Source of the DNA: Paraprevotella clara YIT 11840
GTDB taxonomy: Bacteria; Bacteroidota; Bacteroidia; Bacteroidales; Bacteroidaceae
Length of the DNA: 64,000 nucleotides
Direction of reading: 5' to 3'
Assembly (NCBI RefSeq): GCF_000233955.1
Contig: NZ_JH376597.1
Location: 310,001 to 374,000, forward strand
Part shown: positions 28,968-38,200 of the stretch, piece after piece
Layout of the letters: each line of letters begins with the position of its first letter
Position numbering within the stretch: the first letter of the stretch is position 1
Position numbers and translations under genes: made by a program
Notes under the pieces: generated by a model
What the model was told of the DNA's origin: nothing
The model's database searches: none
The model's input: only the letters and a program-made list of their open reading frames with translations

Positions 28968-30554
28968 TCAGCGGACGGCCGATAAAGGGGCTGCGGAACA
29001 TGCGTTTGGAGCACGGATACGCATGAAGCGGGCTACGGTGGGAGCGATACAATCCACCGTTACCGGCGTCTTTATCGTTTCCGGCCGTACGTTACAGCCG
29101 AAAAAGAAAATGGGAAAACCTACATATGAAGCCCTTTCCAAGGTTTGTTCATGCGTCTCTTCGTTGACGACCTTCCAACCCGGAGACACTTCAATGAAGA
29201 TATCTCCCGAACGCATCTGGTTGAAACTGTTCCGCAAACGGCGTATTTCGGTTTCTCCCGCAGACAAAGCCAACCGCTGGGAAGTGTACACGTCTTTTAC
29301 GCCGGCCATCTGAATCAGGAAAGCCTGCGCACGTGTCAGCACGTCACTTAAATTCAGTTGCTTGTCTTCTATAAGTTTCTGGTTTAAGAACAGTTGCGAG
29401 CCAAACTCCGTCTCCACATACTGCCCCTGGCCATATACAGCCATCAGGTACATGTTCAACAATGCAGAAGCACGCGTCACACTGAACGTACCAGTAGGAA
29501 TACGGTATTTCGAGAAATCGGTGATTTCGTCATCGGTATATCCCGTAGAAGTAACGACCAACAAAAAACGTCCGGCCCCTACTTTCTTTTCCAACATCGT
29601 AATCAACTCTGCCAATTCAAGATCAAGACGCACGTACGTGTCCTGCAACTCTACCGGAACTTCGGCTACCGGTTTGTGATCGAACGTCCCTGCATAATAC
29701 GTCAGGGACAGGAAATCCGTCACAAGGTCTTCGCCCAACTCGGTATGGTCCAGACAATGTTTGGCGAAACGGTTGACCTCGTCATTGACATACGCACTGG
29801 TCTTGAACTCATAAATCTTACGGTCTCCCGTAAACTTATGTGTAAACCCTTTGCTCTCTTGAGGCGAAATAAAGAAATTGAAATTCTCTACAATCGGACT
29901 GATTGGAGTCCAGGACAAATCGGAAATACGGCCGGACAAACGGTCGGAAACGTCGTAACGCAAGGCCCAATCCGGATACTGGCCGTAATAAGACGTGCTG
30001 CTCCACTGCCCGGAAGCATTGTCTATCCAAAAAGCACCGTCGGCGGCATGCCCGGCTGCCAGAATTGCAGCGTCGGCATCCGGGGCAATGCTGTACACCA
30101 AAGCCCGCCCTCCGGTAGCCATCTTCAGTTCATCGGTGACGGTCGAAACATTCAGCGCCACCGGAGAGTACTTCTCGGAAGTCAGCCATCCCTCGCACGT
30201 CGCATCGTCTACGCAATACATCGGACGTAAAGTCTTACGGTCCATCCAATGCTCGCCCACGATTCCATTATCGTAAGGCACCGTACCCGTCATGATACAC
30301 GCCACTGCCGAAGCACGGTCTATGTGGGAAAAAGGATAGGCGGCATCCATATAGCTACGCCCGTCGCGCATCACCTTATTGAAACCTCCGGCTCCGAAAA
30401 GCGAAGAAAAGGCTTCCATATAGTCCGTACGCAACTGGTCTATCGTCACGTTGACCACCAACCGGGGGACAGGATGCGACGTCTGGGCTTCCATATTGGC
30501 CCAGGTCAGCACCATAATCAACGGAGTCAGAAAACGATAGCTTTTAGAATGCAT
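28968..30554 (-). CDS. Alkaline-phosphatase-superfamily protein, metal site apparently degenerate
   Basis: The 528-residue protein has a signal peptide (residues 1-24) and aligns with the PafA/nucleotide pyrophosphatase branch of the alkaline phosphatase superfamily: VVNVTIDQLRTDYM at the start (the first metal Asp is kept), IMTGTVPYDNGIVGEHW, and YVRLDLELAELI. However, the canonical SDHG metal motif reads VVTSTGYTDDE, so Asp-His is missing. The usual nucleophile region (YPTVTAxGHA) reads AYPFSHIDRASAVACIMTG with no clear Thr/Ser equivalent, and DYxGH reads AGTFDHKP. It may therefore be catalytically dead and act as a binding or structural protein in the periplasm. It starts 7 nt after the DUF4105 gene, clearly one operon. 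Confidence 0.8.
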   Translation of the reverse strand: MHSKSYRFLTPLIMVLTWANMEAQTSHPVPRLVVNVTIDQLRTDYMEAFSSLFGAGGFNKVMRDGRSYMDAAYPFSHIDRASAVACIMTGTVPYDNGIVGEHWMDRKTLRPMYCVDDATCEGWLTSEKYSPVALNVSTVTDELKMATGGRALVYSIAPDADAAILAAGHAADGAFWIDNASGQWSSTSYYGQYPDWALRYDVSDRLSGRISDLSWTPISPIVENFNFFISPQESKGFTHKFTGDRKIYEFKTSAYVNDEVNRFAKHCLDHTELGEDLVTDFLSLTYYAGTFDHKPVAEVPVELQDTYVRLDLELAELITMLEKKVGAGRFLLVVTSTGYTDDEITDFSKYRIPTGTFSVTRASALLNMYLMAVYGQGQYVETEFGSQLFLNQKLIEDKQLNLSDVLTRAQAFLIQMAGVKDVYTSQRLALSAGETEIRRLRNSFNQMRSGDIFIEVSPGWKVVNEETHEQTLERASYVGFPIFFFGCNVRPETIKTPVTVDCIAPTVARFMRIRAPNACSAAPLSAVR

Positions 30555-30561
30555 GGCTTGC

Positions 30562-31740
30562 TTATTTTTCTTTTTTTCGATAGCTTATCCAATAGCTACA
30601 CGAACGTAGCAACAAAGCTAAGGCCAAAGGTACAACTACCACACAAAAATCTTGTGGTATCAGGGCAGAAAAAAACATAAATAATATTAAAACCGACGCA
30701 TTTAACGGATGATAGTAAGTTTTTCTCCTTTTAACAGCACACCAAACCACCCACGGCATGGCCACCAACGGAATGGGATTGAAGACCCAAATCTGCCAAT
30801 TCGAGCCTACTGTGGGATGAACGGAGAAGAAAAAGAGAAACGTGACCACCAATCCGATTCCTCCGGCCAATGACATCAAAAAAATGTCTATCCCCCAAAA
30901 ACATGCATGACGCCACCGTTCCACCACGGTCAACCCCGCCACACAAAAGAAAAGTATCCATACGGACAGTGCCGGAGACCAAGGGAATTCTTTCTGTATT
31001 TCCACATCACGCCCTTCAACCACTTTCGATTGAGACAACACCAACGGCCGCGTACTGCCGTCGGAGCCCTGAATCACCGCGCCATTGGCGTAACGCAACA
31101 AATAAAAAGGAGCGAACATCTCGTCACGTACAGAAATAGGACGGTCGGCCTCCGCCCCCAAACAAATATCATTGCCCAATTCCGCCCAGGGATGCTGAGC
31201 CGTATACTGATGAATAATCTCACGATACGTACGGACAGTGTCTTGTTCCGGATAAATGATCTTTCCCTCCACAGCTTCCTCTATACGGTCGCGTGCCCGC
31301 GTCGTACAATTATCATAAAGAAAGTTATAACGGTATTCCCGGTTTTCCGGACGCATATTCTCTACCAACAGCGTCCAAAGCCGTTCCTTCTCCGATGCCC
31401 TCAGGTTCAGCACTTGCTGATAGACGGCCGACCCACGCCCTTCATATTCCTCGGCAAAGTAAGCAAAAGGCAAGGCTCCAATTTGATAATCGCACTCGCC
31501 GCGCGTAAAACGCCATATAAAATTCGGACGGTTGAAGCTGAACACACCGTAATTAAAAACCCAGTCCTCCCCCGTGGTATATGATTTCACACGAATGGCC
31601 GTATGACCATACAAAGAATACACTTCGGTGCCGGGAGAACAAGTCAAAAGACTAACCTCGACAGAGTCGGCCGGAAAGGCATGAGCCATCCCTCCTATAT
31701 ATAATAAGGTGTATAAAAACACAAATCTCAAATATCTCAT
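30562..31740 (-). CDS. DUF4105 protein, probable lipoprotein N-acyltransferase (Lnb type)
   Basis: The 392-residue protein has a signal peptide, an extracytoplasmic domain to about residue 250, then about five membrane spans and a basic tail. The DUF4105 catalytic-looking residues are present: His46 in SLYGHTAIRV and Cys145 in FLYDNCTTRARDR, an LRAT/NlpC-like pairing. In Bacteroides, a DUF4105 protein called Lnb has been reported as the enzyme that N-acylates lipoproteins, replacing Lnt. That role fits the many SPII lipoproteins in this window, but DUF4105 has several paralogues per genome and I cannot tell whether this one is the active Lnb. It is followed after 7 nt by the degenerate phosphatase-fold gene. 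Its own promoter lies 22 nt upstream of the ATG. Confidence 0.8.
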   Translation of the reverse strand: MRYLRFVFLYTLLYIGGMAHAFPADSVEVSLLTCSPGTEVYSLYGHTAIRVKSYTTGEDWVFNYGVFSFNRPNFIWRFTRGECDYQIGALPFAYFAEEYEGRGSAVYQQVLNLRASEKERLWTLLVENMRPENREYRYNFLYDNCTTRARDRIEEAVEGKIIYPEQDTVRTYREIIHQYTAQHPWAELGNDICLGAEADRPISVRDEMFAPFYLLRYANGAVIQGSDGSTRPLVLSQSKVVEGRDVEIQKEFPWSPALSVWILFFCVAGLTVVERWRHACFWGIDIFLMSLAGGIGLVVTFLFFFSVHPTVGSNWQIWVFNPIPLVAMPWVVWCAVKRRKTYYHPLNASVLILFMFFSALIPQDFCVVVVPLALALLLRSCSYWISYRKKEK

Positions 31741-31761
31741 TCCATGCCATATTTAGCTTTG

Positions 31762-31769
31762 CAAAGTTA
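31762..31769 (-). promoter_or_regulatory. -7 element of the DUF4105 operon
   Basis: TAACTTTG on the - strand, a perfect TAnnTTTG match, 21 nt upstream of the ATG at 31740; the 5' leader would be short. Confidence 0.65.
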
Positions 31770-31862
31770 GTGCATTTTCCCTTTTGCCCCATGCCATTCA
31801 CGGAAAAAAGCGAGACGAGCATCTTTTTGACAAAGAAATCATCTGCCATGTTATTTTTTGAT

Positions 31863-31870
31863 TAACTTTG
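31863..31870 (+). promoter_or_regulatory. coaX operon -7 element
   Basis: TAACTTTG, a perfect TAnnTTTG match, 20 nt before the GTG start of coaX. It overlaps the region where an in-frame TTG (31858) could otherwise be called as start, and so decides the start. Confidence 0.7.
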
Positions 31871-31890
31871 CAACCACAAAGCATGAACAC

Positions 31891-32622
31891 GTGAATTTAA
31901 TCATAGACATAGGAAATACGCTGGCCAAACTGGTAGCCTTTGACGGTGATACTCCGGTGGAAGAAATCAAGACCTCAAATGAAACACTGGAACGCCTGCC
32001 GGAATTCGTGAATAAATATGCGTTTAAACAAGGTATCGTCGGAAGTGTATTCGGCATCACCGCAGAAGCCGAACGACAACTGAAAAGGCTCGACTTCCCT
32101 TTGCTGTATTTAAATGCACAGACTCCCGTCCCGATCACAAACGATTACCGGACTCCGGACACGTTGGGAGCGGACCGGTTGGCTGCGGCCGTAGGCGCCT
32201 ACATGCAATATCCCGGACATGACATCCTTATAGTCGATGCCGGAACATGCCTGACTTACGAATTCATCGACAAAAACGGACATTACAAAGGAGGGTGCAT
32301 TTCTCCGGGACTTCAAATGCGCCTAAAAAGCCTCCGTGCTTTCACAGCCAAACTTCCGTTGATAGACAGCGAGGGGCCGCTCTTAGACATCGGATATGAT
32401 ACGGAAACGTCTATCCGCTCCGGAGTCATTCAGGGCATGAAGTTTGAAATAGAAGGACGCATCAAATATTTCCAAGAAAAATACCCGTCCCTTTTGGTTT
32501 TTTTAACTGGTGGCGATATTTTTAACTTTGATAGCAAAATAAAAAATCTCATCTTTGCAGATAAATATATAGTGCCCAGAGGGCTAAACCGAATATTAGC
32601 ATTTAATAATGAGCAGTCATAA
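31891..32622 (+). CDS. coaX: Type III pantothenate kinase
   Basis: CoaX phosphorylates pantothenate in the first step of coenzyme A synthesis. From the GTG at 31891 the 243-residue protein begins MNLIIDIGNTLAKL with the ASKHA-fold phosphate-binding DxGNT motif, then DTLGADRL and VDAGTCLTYEFID, then GGCISPGLQMRLKSL and FLTGGD. These are the hallmark type III motifs. GTG is chosen as the start because the conserved protein starts there and the promoter lies just upstream; no ATG exists in frame near it. The beta-barrel gene overlaps its end by 14 nt. Confidence 0.94.
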   Translation: MNLIIDIGNTLAKLVAFDGDTPVEEIKTSNETLERLPEFVNKYAFKQGIVGSVFGITAEAERQLKRLDFPLLYLNAQTPVPITNDYRTPDTLGADRLAAAVGAYMQYPGHDILIVDAGTCLTYEFIDKNGHYKGGCISPGLQMRLKSLRAFTAKLPLIDSEGPLLDIGYDTETSIRSGVIQGMKFEIEGRIKYFQEKYPSLLVFLTGGDIFNFDSKIKNLIFADKYIVPRGLNRILAFNNEQS

Positions 32623-33916
32623 ACTTATACTCTGCGTGTTGCTGGCCATGGCAACACTATATGCTCCCGCACAAACCAATGGTTCAAACTCCCCGTATTC
32701 CCGTTTCGGACTCGGTAGCTTGAAAGACCAGTCGCAAGGTTTCAACAAGGCTATGAGCGGAGTGGCATTGGGATTCCGCGACGGAAACCGCATCAATATG
32801 CAAAATCCGGCTTCCTATTCCGCCATAGATTCCTTATCATTCATCTTCGACGTAGGTCTCACGTTGCAAAACGTAAATTTCAAAAGCGGAGGCAACAGTA
32901 TCAATGCGCACAACACCACGTTGGACTATATCAACGCGGGCTTCCGTTTGTGCCCGGGATTGGGATTTTCATTCGGTTTTATCCCGTTTTCCAGTATTGG
33001 ATATGACTTCTCGGAAAGCAAATATCTGGGCGATCATTTCAACAGCGGTTCGACCATGACTTATACCAACAGCTATACCGGCGACGGAGGACTGCACGAG
33101 GTGTATGTGGGTTTAGGATGGAATCCGTTCGCAGACTTTTCTGTCGGAGCCAATTTCGGATATGTATGGGGAAACTATGCCCAAAATATCACGCAGACTT
33201 TTTATGAAGACGGAACAGCCACCAGCGCAAGCAACGGGCTACGCCGACAAATAGAAGCTGACCTTTCTTCCTATAAAATAGATATCGGAGTACAATATCC
33301 CATTAAAATCGGTAAAAACGACGTTTTAACTCCCGGTATTACATACGGTATCGGACATGCAATCAACTCTCCTGCCCATTATTACAGTTATGTGGCCAAC
33401 GGAGATACCACGAAATCCGTCATAGAAAAGGCTTTTGAATTACCCACATCTTTCGGAGCCGGATTGGCATGGGCACACAAAGAGCAATGGAAAGTTGGTT
33501 TGGACGTAACTCATCAAAGATGGGGAGAATGCCGTGTGCCTCAAATTATAAACGACAAGTTTGTCAGCACTACGGAAAACTATATGAACCGCACCAAAAT
33601 TGTGATCGGAGGGGAGTTCCAACCAGACCGTTACAGCAGCAAATACTTAAGACGGGTACAATATCGTATGGGGGCATCTTTTTCCACACCTTATTATAAG
33701 GTAAACGGACATAACGGCCCACGGGAATTCGGTGTAACGGCGGGATTCGCTCTTCCCGTATCCAACAATATCAATAACCGTTCCGTGGTCAATATCGCAT
33801 TTCAGTGGGGCAGGTCCGTTCCTAGCGTATCATCTTTAATTACTGAAAACTACTTGCGTCTCAACGTCGGTATTACGTTCAACGAAAGATGGTTCATGAA
33901 ATGGAAGATTCAGTAA
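32609..33916 (+). CDS. Outer-membrane beta-barrel protein of unknown function
   Basis: The 435-residue protein has a signal peptide (MSSHKLILCVLLAMATLYAPAQ) and alternating amphipathic strands, ending in a typical outer-membrane barrel C-terminus (NVGITFNERWFMKWKIQ, near-terminal aromatic). The start of the mature region (NSPYSRFGLGSLKDQSQGFNKAMSG) resembles the FadL/PorV-like Bacteroidota barrels often called 'outer membrane transport' proteins. It overlaps coaX by 14 nt, and its TAA forms TAATG with the lptC start, so coaX, this gene and lptC are translationally coupled. The pairing with lptC suggests an envelope role; nothing more specific is visible. Confidence 0.75.
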   Translation: MSSHKLILCVLLAMATLYAPAQTNGSNSPYSRFGLGSLKDQSQGFNKAMSGVALGFRDGNRINMQNPASYSAIDSLSFIFDVGLTLQNVNFKSGGNSINAHNTTLDYINAGFRLCPGLGFSFGFIPFSSIGYDFSESKYLGDHFNSGSTMTYTNSYTGDGGLHEVYVGLGWNPFADFSVGANFGYVWGNYAQNITQTFYEDGTATSASNGLRRQIEADLSSYKIDIGVQYPIKIGKNDVLTPGITYGIGHAINSPAHYYSYVANGDTTKSVIEKAFELPTSFGAGLAWAHKEQWKVGLDVTHQRWGECRVPQIINDKFVSTTENYMNRTKIVIGGEFQPDRYSSKYLRRVQYRMGASFSTPYYKVNGHNGPREFGVTAGFALPVSNNINNRSVVNIAFQWGRSVPSVSSLITENYLRLNVGITFNERWFMKWKIQ

Positions 33917-34566
33917 TGAGAAAAAGTAAGGTTAAGTCTACGACGGGATTGTCCCGTTTGACCCACATAACAGTCTCCGTTTGGGCGACTGTTATGCTTA
34001 TTTTAATACTCTCGTGCTCTACGGAAAAATCAAACCACGCTCCGGCCGTAAACGAAAACGACTCCTTGCCTTTCATGCAATCGTGGGGCATCTCGACTCT
34101 CATTTCAGACTCCGGAGTCATCCGCTATAAAATCACGGCAGAAGAATGGAATATCTACAATACGACCAATCCGCCGCGATGGACTTTCGTAAAAGGCATA
34201 CTTTTGGAAAAGTTCGACTCCACGTTCCATATCGATTGGTTCGTGCAATCGGATACGGCATATTGCCACAATCAACAACTATGGGAGTTGCGCGGACGTG
34301 TGGTCATACGCAACCAAGAGGGTACTGTCTTTACCAGCGAAGAACTTTTTTGGGATATGGACCGTCATGAAATGTATTCCAACATGTTCATGACCATCCG
34401 GAAACCGGATGAATTCCTCCAAGGTTATAATTTCCGTTCCAACGAACAAATGACACGCTACTCTGTCAGCAACGCCAATGCCGAAACGCCTTTCAGCGAC
34501 AGTGGCAGTTCATCCTCCAATGACTCGGTCATGCGTGCCGCTCCCACCAAACCCAATCAGCCATGA
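33916..34566 (+). CDS. lptC: LPS export periplasmic protein LptC
   Basis: LptC is the inner-membrane-anchored or lipoprotein bridge component that passes lipopolysaccharide from LptBFG toward LptA. I prefer the ATG at 33916, which overlaps the previous stop as TAATG, over 33889 or 33901. It gives a 216-residue protein with a basic start and a lipobox in TVMLILILSC. The mature part shows the LptC pattern: SWGISTLISDSGVIRYKITAEEW, IYNTTNPPRWTFVKGILLEKF and LRGRVVIRNQEGTVFTSEELFWD. The C-terminal ~30 residues are low complexity (rich in Ser). It overlaps the CNNM gene by 4 nt. Confidence 0.85.
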   Translation: MRKSKVKSTTGLSRLTHITVSVWATVMLILILSCSTEKSNHAPAVNENDSLPFMQSWGISTLISDSGVIRYKITAEEWNIYNTTNPPRWTFVKGILLEKFDSTFHIDWFVQSDTAYCHNQQLWELRGRVVIRNQEGTVFTSEELFWDMDRHEMYSNMFMTIRKPDEFLQGYNFRSNEQMTRYSVSNANAETPFSDSGSSSSNDSVMRAAPTKPNQP

Positions 34567-35831
34567 CACTGACCATTATAGAAATCATCATCATACTGTT
34601 GCTCTCCGCCTTCTTCTCGGGGATGGAAATCGCATTTGTTTCTTCCAACAAACTTCGAGTTGAGTTAGACCGTAGCGATGCCAGTCTGACTTCCAAAATT
34701 CTGACCATATTTTATACACGTCCGAATGATTTCATCTCTACCCTTTTGGTCGGAAACAACATCGCGTTGGTCGTCTATGGTATTTTAATGGCAGGAGTGA
34801 TCAACGAATTCGTCCTTTCTCCGATCCATTTAAACCAACACGAAGGACTGAACGTGGCTTTGCAAACCATCATTTCAACCCTAATCGTATTAGTAACCGG
34901 AGAGTTCCTTCCGAAAACGCTATTCAAGATAAACCCGAACCGCATGCTGAAGATATTCGCCGTTCCGGCGTTTATAATCTATATACTTCTTTATCCCGTA
35001 TCCAAATTCACCAGTGCGCTATCTCGCGGCATATTGCGCCTGATGGGACTTAAAGTAAACAAGAAAGCGTCGGAACAAGCTTTTACCAAAATAGACTTAG
35101 ACAACCTGATACAATCCAGTATCGAATCGGCTCAAAATGAAAACGACATTACGGATGAAATCAAGATATTCCAAAATGCCTTATACTTCTCGGAAGTCAA
35201 GGTACGGGACTGTATGGTCCCACGGACAGAAATAGAAGCGGTGGAAATCAGTTCATCCATAGAAAACCTTAAAAACAGGTTTATTGAAAGCGGAAATTCC
35301 AAAATCATCGTTTACAAAGAAGACATAGACCATATCGTAGGCTTTATCCATTCATCCGAAATGTTCCGGAACCCAGCAGACTGGACTTTACGAATTAAAG
35401 AAACTCCCGTGGTCCCGGAAACGATGTCTGCCCAAAAACTATTAAAGAAGTTCATGCAGCAGAAAAAATCTCTGGCTATCGTAGTAGACGAATTCGGCGG
35501 AACTTCGGGAATCGTAACGATGGAAGACTTAGTAGAAGAAATCTTCGGCGATATTGAAGACGAGCACGACAATACAAACTACATTGCCCAAAAGGTCGAT
35601 GAGAATGAATACGTCCTGTCCGGACGACTGGAAATAGAAAAAGCCAATGAATTGTTGGGATTGGATTTGCCGGAATCCGAAGAATATGTCACGGTCAGCG
35701 GACTGATTCTACACCAGTATCAAAGCTTTCCGAAACTGAACGAAATCATCAGATTCGGCCATTTCGAGTTCAAAATCATCAAGAATACAACGACAAAAAT
35801 AGAACTTGTACGTCTGAAAATCGTCGAATAA
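34563..35831 (+). CDS. CNNM/CorC-type membrane protein (DUF21-CBS-CorC_HlyC)
   Basis: The 422-residue protein is a hemolysin-like/CNNM transporter: a DUF21 membrane domain (about residues 1-170; FSGMEIAFVSSNKLR), a pair of CBS domains (about 190-320; VRDCMVPRTEIEAV; SLAIVVDEFGGTSGIVTMEDL) and a CorC_HlyC domain at the end. Members are linked to Mg2+/Co2+ efflux or homeostasis. ATG overlaps the lptC stop (ATGA), so it is in the coaX-lptC operon. A related family protein is often found next to the surA/ppiD gene in Bacteroidota, as here. Confidence 0.93.
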   Translation: MTLTIIEIIIILLLSAFFSGMEIAFVSSNKLRVELDRSDASLTSKILTIFYTRPNDFISTLLVGNNIALVVYGILMAGVINEFVLSPIHLNQHEGLNVALQTIISTLIVLVTGEFLPKTLFKINPNRMLKIFAVPAFIIYILLYPVSKFTSALSRGILRLMGLKVNKKASEQAFTKIDLDNLIQSSIESAQNENDITDEIKIFQNALYFSEVKVRDCMVPRTEIEAVEISSSIENLKNRFIESGNSKIIVYKEDIDHIVGFIHSSEMFRNPADWTLRIKETPVVPETMSAQKLLKKFMQQKKSLAIVVDEFGGTSGIVTMEDLVEEIFGDIEDEHDNTNYIAQKVDENEYVLSGRLEIEKANELLGLDLPESEEYVTVSGLILHQYQSFPKLNEIIRFGHFEFKIIKNTTTKIELVRLKIVE

Positions 35832-35875
35832 CTAAATTTTAGCCCGACAGACATGAATATGTGCGAAGATTTTTG

Positions 35876-35883
35876 TATCTTCG
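35876..35883 (+). promoter_or_regulatory. -7 element of the PPIase gene
   Basis: TATCTTCG, one mismatch from TAnnTTTG, 51 nt before the ATG at 35935. Confidence 0.45.
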
Positions 35884-35934
35884 TGCGCTTAAATCGTTTA
35901 AAGAAAATAATAAAAATAATAATCATTTAAATCA

Positions 35935-38085
35935 ATGGCAACATTACAGAAAATCAGAGCTAAGGGGCCTTTGCTGGTCATCGTGATCGGTCTGGCTCTT
36001 TTTGCATTCATTGCCGAGGAAGCCATGCGCTCCATCCAGTCTGCTTCTAACGAAAGCAAGCAGCAAGTCGGCGAAATTTACGGAGAGCGGATTTCAGTAC
36101 ATGAATTCCAAAACTTAGTGGACGAATATGCGGAAGTTGTGAAGTTCACCAGTGGCAACAGCGCACTCAACGACCAACAACTCACTCAATTACGCGACCA
36201 AGTTTGGAACACATACGTCAACAACAAACTCATCGAGCACGAAGCTGAAGAATTGGGACTAACTGTCACTGACACAGAAATCCAATCCATTATTTCGGAA
36301 GGCAACAGTCCCATACTGATGCAAACTCCTTTCCGCAATGAACAAACCGGCCGTTTCGATGCCAATGTACTGAAGAAGTTCCTGACCGATTATGAAGGCA
36401 TGAAAACCAAAAGCGAACAGATGCCGGCCGAATACATGGACTACTATAACAGTCTCTACAAATTCTGGATGTTCATTGAAAAGACACTCCGTCAGGAAAG
36501 TCTTGCGCAAAAATATCAAGTACTGCTGAGCAAAGCGATGTTGGGCAACAAAATCATAGACAAGGCCGCATTCGAGGCACGTACCAATGAAAGCGACATT
36601 ATCATGGCTGCCGTGCCCTACTCTACCATCAATGACAAAGATATCAAAGTGGAAGAAAGCGATTTAAAAGCCAAATACAATGAGTTGAAAGAAAGATTCA
36701 AGCAAACAGCCGAAAGCCGTGACATTAAATTTATCGATGTTCAGGTCAAAGCCAGCGCAGCCGACAAAGCAGCCTTAGATAAAGATATGGCGGAGACAGC
36801 CACAGCTTTGGCTGCTGGAGGCGACATTGCTAAAATTGTCCGTGAGAGTGGCTCTACGATTAATTACAGTCCGCTTCCGGTCAGCAAGAACATATTCCCC
36901 AACGACATAGCTTCACAGTTGGATTCCATGGCTGTAGGACAGATGAAAGCTCCTTATTATTATGCCGGAGACAACACGATGAACATCATCAAGGTAATCA
37001 ACAAGATTTCCGCACCGGATTCCATCCAGCTTCGTCAAATACAAGTAGCAGGTGCCGATATGAATGCCATCCAAAAGACAGCCGACAGCATCATGACGGC
37101 ATTGCGGGGCGGTGTGGCTTTCGATTCCATCGCCAAGAAATACAACCAGACCGGCGAGAAGACATGGATTACTTCACGTAATTATGAAGGTGCTCCTTTG
37201 GACGGCGACAACTTGAAGTTTATCAAAACCATTACCAACATGCCGGTAAATGCCACCGAAAAGATTGACTTTACCCAAGGATGCATCATCGCACAAGTGA
37301 CAGACCGCCGTGCCATGATCAACAAATATGATGTGGCCGTAATCAAATGCCCGATTGAGTTCAGTAAAGACACTTATGCAAAGGCTTATAACGACTTCAG
37401 CCACTTCATCGCTTCCAATCCTACCCAAAAGGATATCGAAGCTAAAGCACTGAAAAACGGCTATAACTTACAAGAGCGCAAAGACTTGTTCAACAATGAA
37501 CATTATGTAGGAGGAGTAAGCAACACGCGTGAGGCCATGCGATGGATATTCAATGAAGACACCGAAATAGGCAATGTATCTCCTCTTTACGAATGTGGTG
37601 AGAACGACCACATGCTTGTGGCCATCCTTACCGGTATACACAAGGAAGGTTACCGCACGATGGAGGATATGAAAGAATATCTCACGCAAGAAGTCATCAA
37701 GGACAAAAAAGCCGAGATGCTGAAAGAGAAACTGGCTCAGACGAAGAGCATAGCAGATGCCATGAAAGTACAAGGTGCCGTAAGCGACACCATCAAACAC
37801 GTGACGTTCAGTGCCTCCGCTTTCGTAATGAAGACCGGCTCCAGCGAACCGATGTTAAGTGCCGTAGCCAGCAAAACAGCGGCCAATCAATTCGCAGGCC
37901 CGTTCAAAGGTAATGCCGGAGTCTACACGTTGCAGGTTATCAATAAGAACAAATCGGCCGAGAAGTTCGACGCTAAAAAAGAAGAAGCTCAACAAGAGTC
38001 TCTCAACATGCGCGCCATCAGCCGTTTTGCCAATGAACTGTATGAAAAGGCCGAAGTAAAAGACAATCGTTACCTCTTCTTCTAA
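35935..38085 (+). CDS. Periplasmic PpiD-like peptidyl-prolyl isomerase/chaperone
   Basis: The 716-residue protein has an N-terminal membrane anchor (LLVIVIGLALFAFIAEEAM, about residues 13-31), an N-terminal SurA-type chaperone domain (EFQNLVDEYAEVV; QLRDQVWNTYVNNKLIEHEAEELG) and a parvulin (PPIC-type) region at roughly residues 340-450 (SIQLRQIQVAGADMNAI; GGVAFDSIAKKYNQTG). Layout matches PpiD: anchored in the inner membrane, it assists folding of newly exported outer-membrane proteins. Next to lptC and CNNM genes, it fits an envelope-biogenesis neighbourhood. A strong terminator follows. Confidence 0.92.
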   Translation: MATLQKIRAKGPLLVIVIGLALFAFIAEEAMRSIQSASNESKQQVGEIYGERISVHEFQNLVDEYAEVVKFTSGNSALNDQQLTQLRDQVWNTYVNNKLIEHEAEELGLTVTDTEIQSIISEGNSPILMQTPFRNEQTGRFDANVLKKFLTDYEGMKTKSEQMPAEYMDYYNSLYKFWMFIEKTLRQESLAQKYQVLLSKAMLGNKIIDKAAFEARTNESDIIMAAVPYSTINDKDIKVEESDLKAKYNELKERFKQTAESRDIKFIDVQVKASAADKAALDKDMAETATALAAGGDIAKIVRESGSTINYSPLPVSKNIFPNDIASQLDSMAVGQMKAPYYYAGDNTMNIIKVINKISAPDSIQLRQIQVAGADMNAIQKTADSIMTALRGGVAFDSIAKKYNQTGEKTWITSRNYEGAPLDGDNLKFIKTITNMPVNATEKIDFTQGCIIAQVTDRRAMINKYDVAVIKCPIEFSKDTYAKAYNDFSHFIASNPTQKDIEAKALKNGYNLQERKDLFNNEHYVGGVSNTREAMRWIFNEDTEIGNVSPLYECGENDHMLVAILTGIHKEGYRTMEDMKEYLTQEVIKDKKAEMLKEKLAQTKSIADAMKVQGAVSDTIKHVTFSASAFVMKTGSSEPMLSAVASKTAANQFAGPFKGNAGVYTLQVINKNKSAEKFDAKKEEAQQESLNMRAISRFANELYEKAEVKDNRYLFF

Positions 38086-38118
38086 GAAAAAGCAGAGACT
38101 TTACGACAAAAACAATAG

Positions 38119-38154
38119 AAACCTACAAGATGATATGGTCTTGTAGGTTTTTTT
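38119..38154 (+). terminator. Strong terminator after the PPIase gene
   Basis: A perfect 12-bp stem (AAACCTACAAGA, 38119-38130, with 38139-38150), 8-nt loop, and a run of seven T (38148-38154). Confidence 0.9.
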
Positions 38155-38157
38155 CGT

Positions 38158-38165
38158 TATATTTG
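38158..38165 (+). promoter_or_regulatory. -7 element of the CPA1 antiporter gene
   Basis: TATATTTG, a perfect TAnnTTTG match, 35 nt before the ATG at 38201, right after the upstream terminator. Confidence 0.65.
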
Positions 38166-38200
38166 TAGAGTAGACCTTTCTACCCATTAAAAAGAATATT

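Noticed and set aside
31858-31890. TTG at 31858 as the coaX start
   Set aside because: It sits in the promoter (the -7 element is 31863-31870); the conserved CoaX N-terminus begins at the GTG at 31891.
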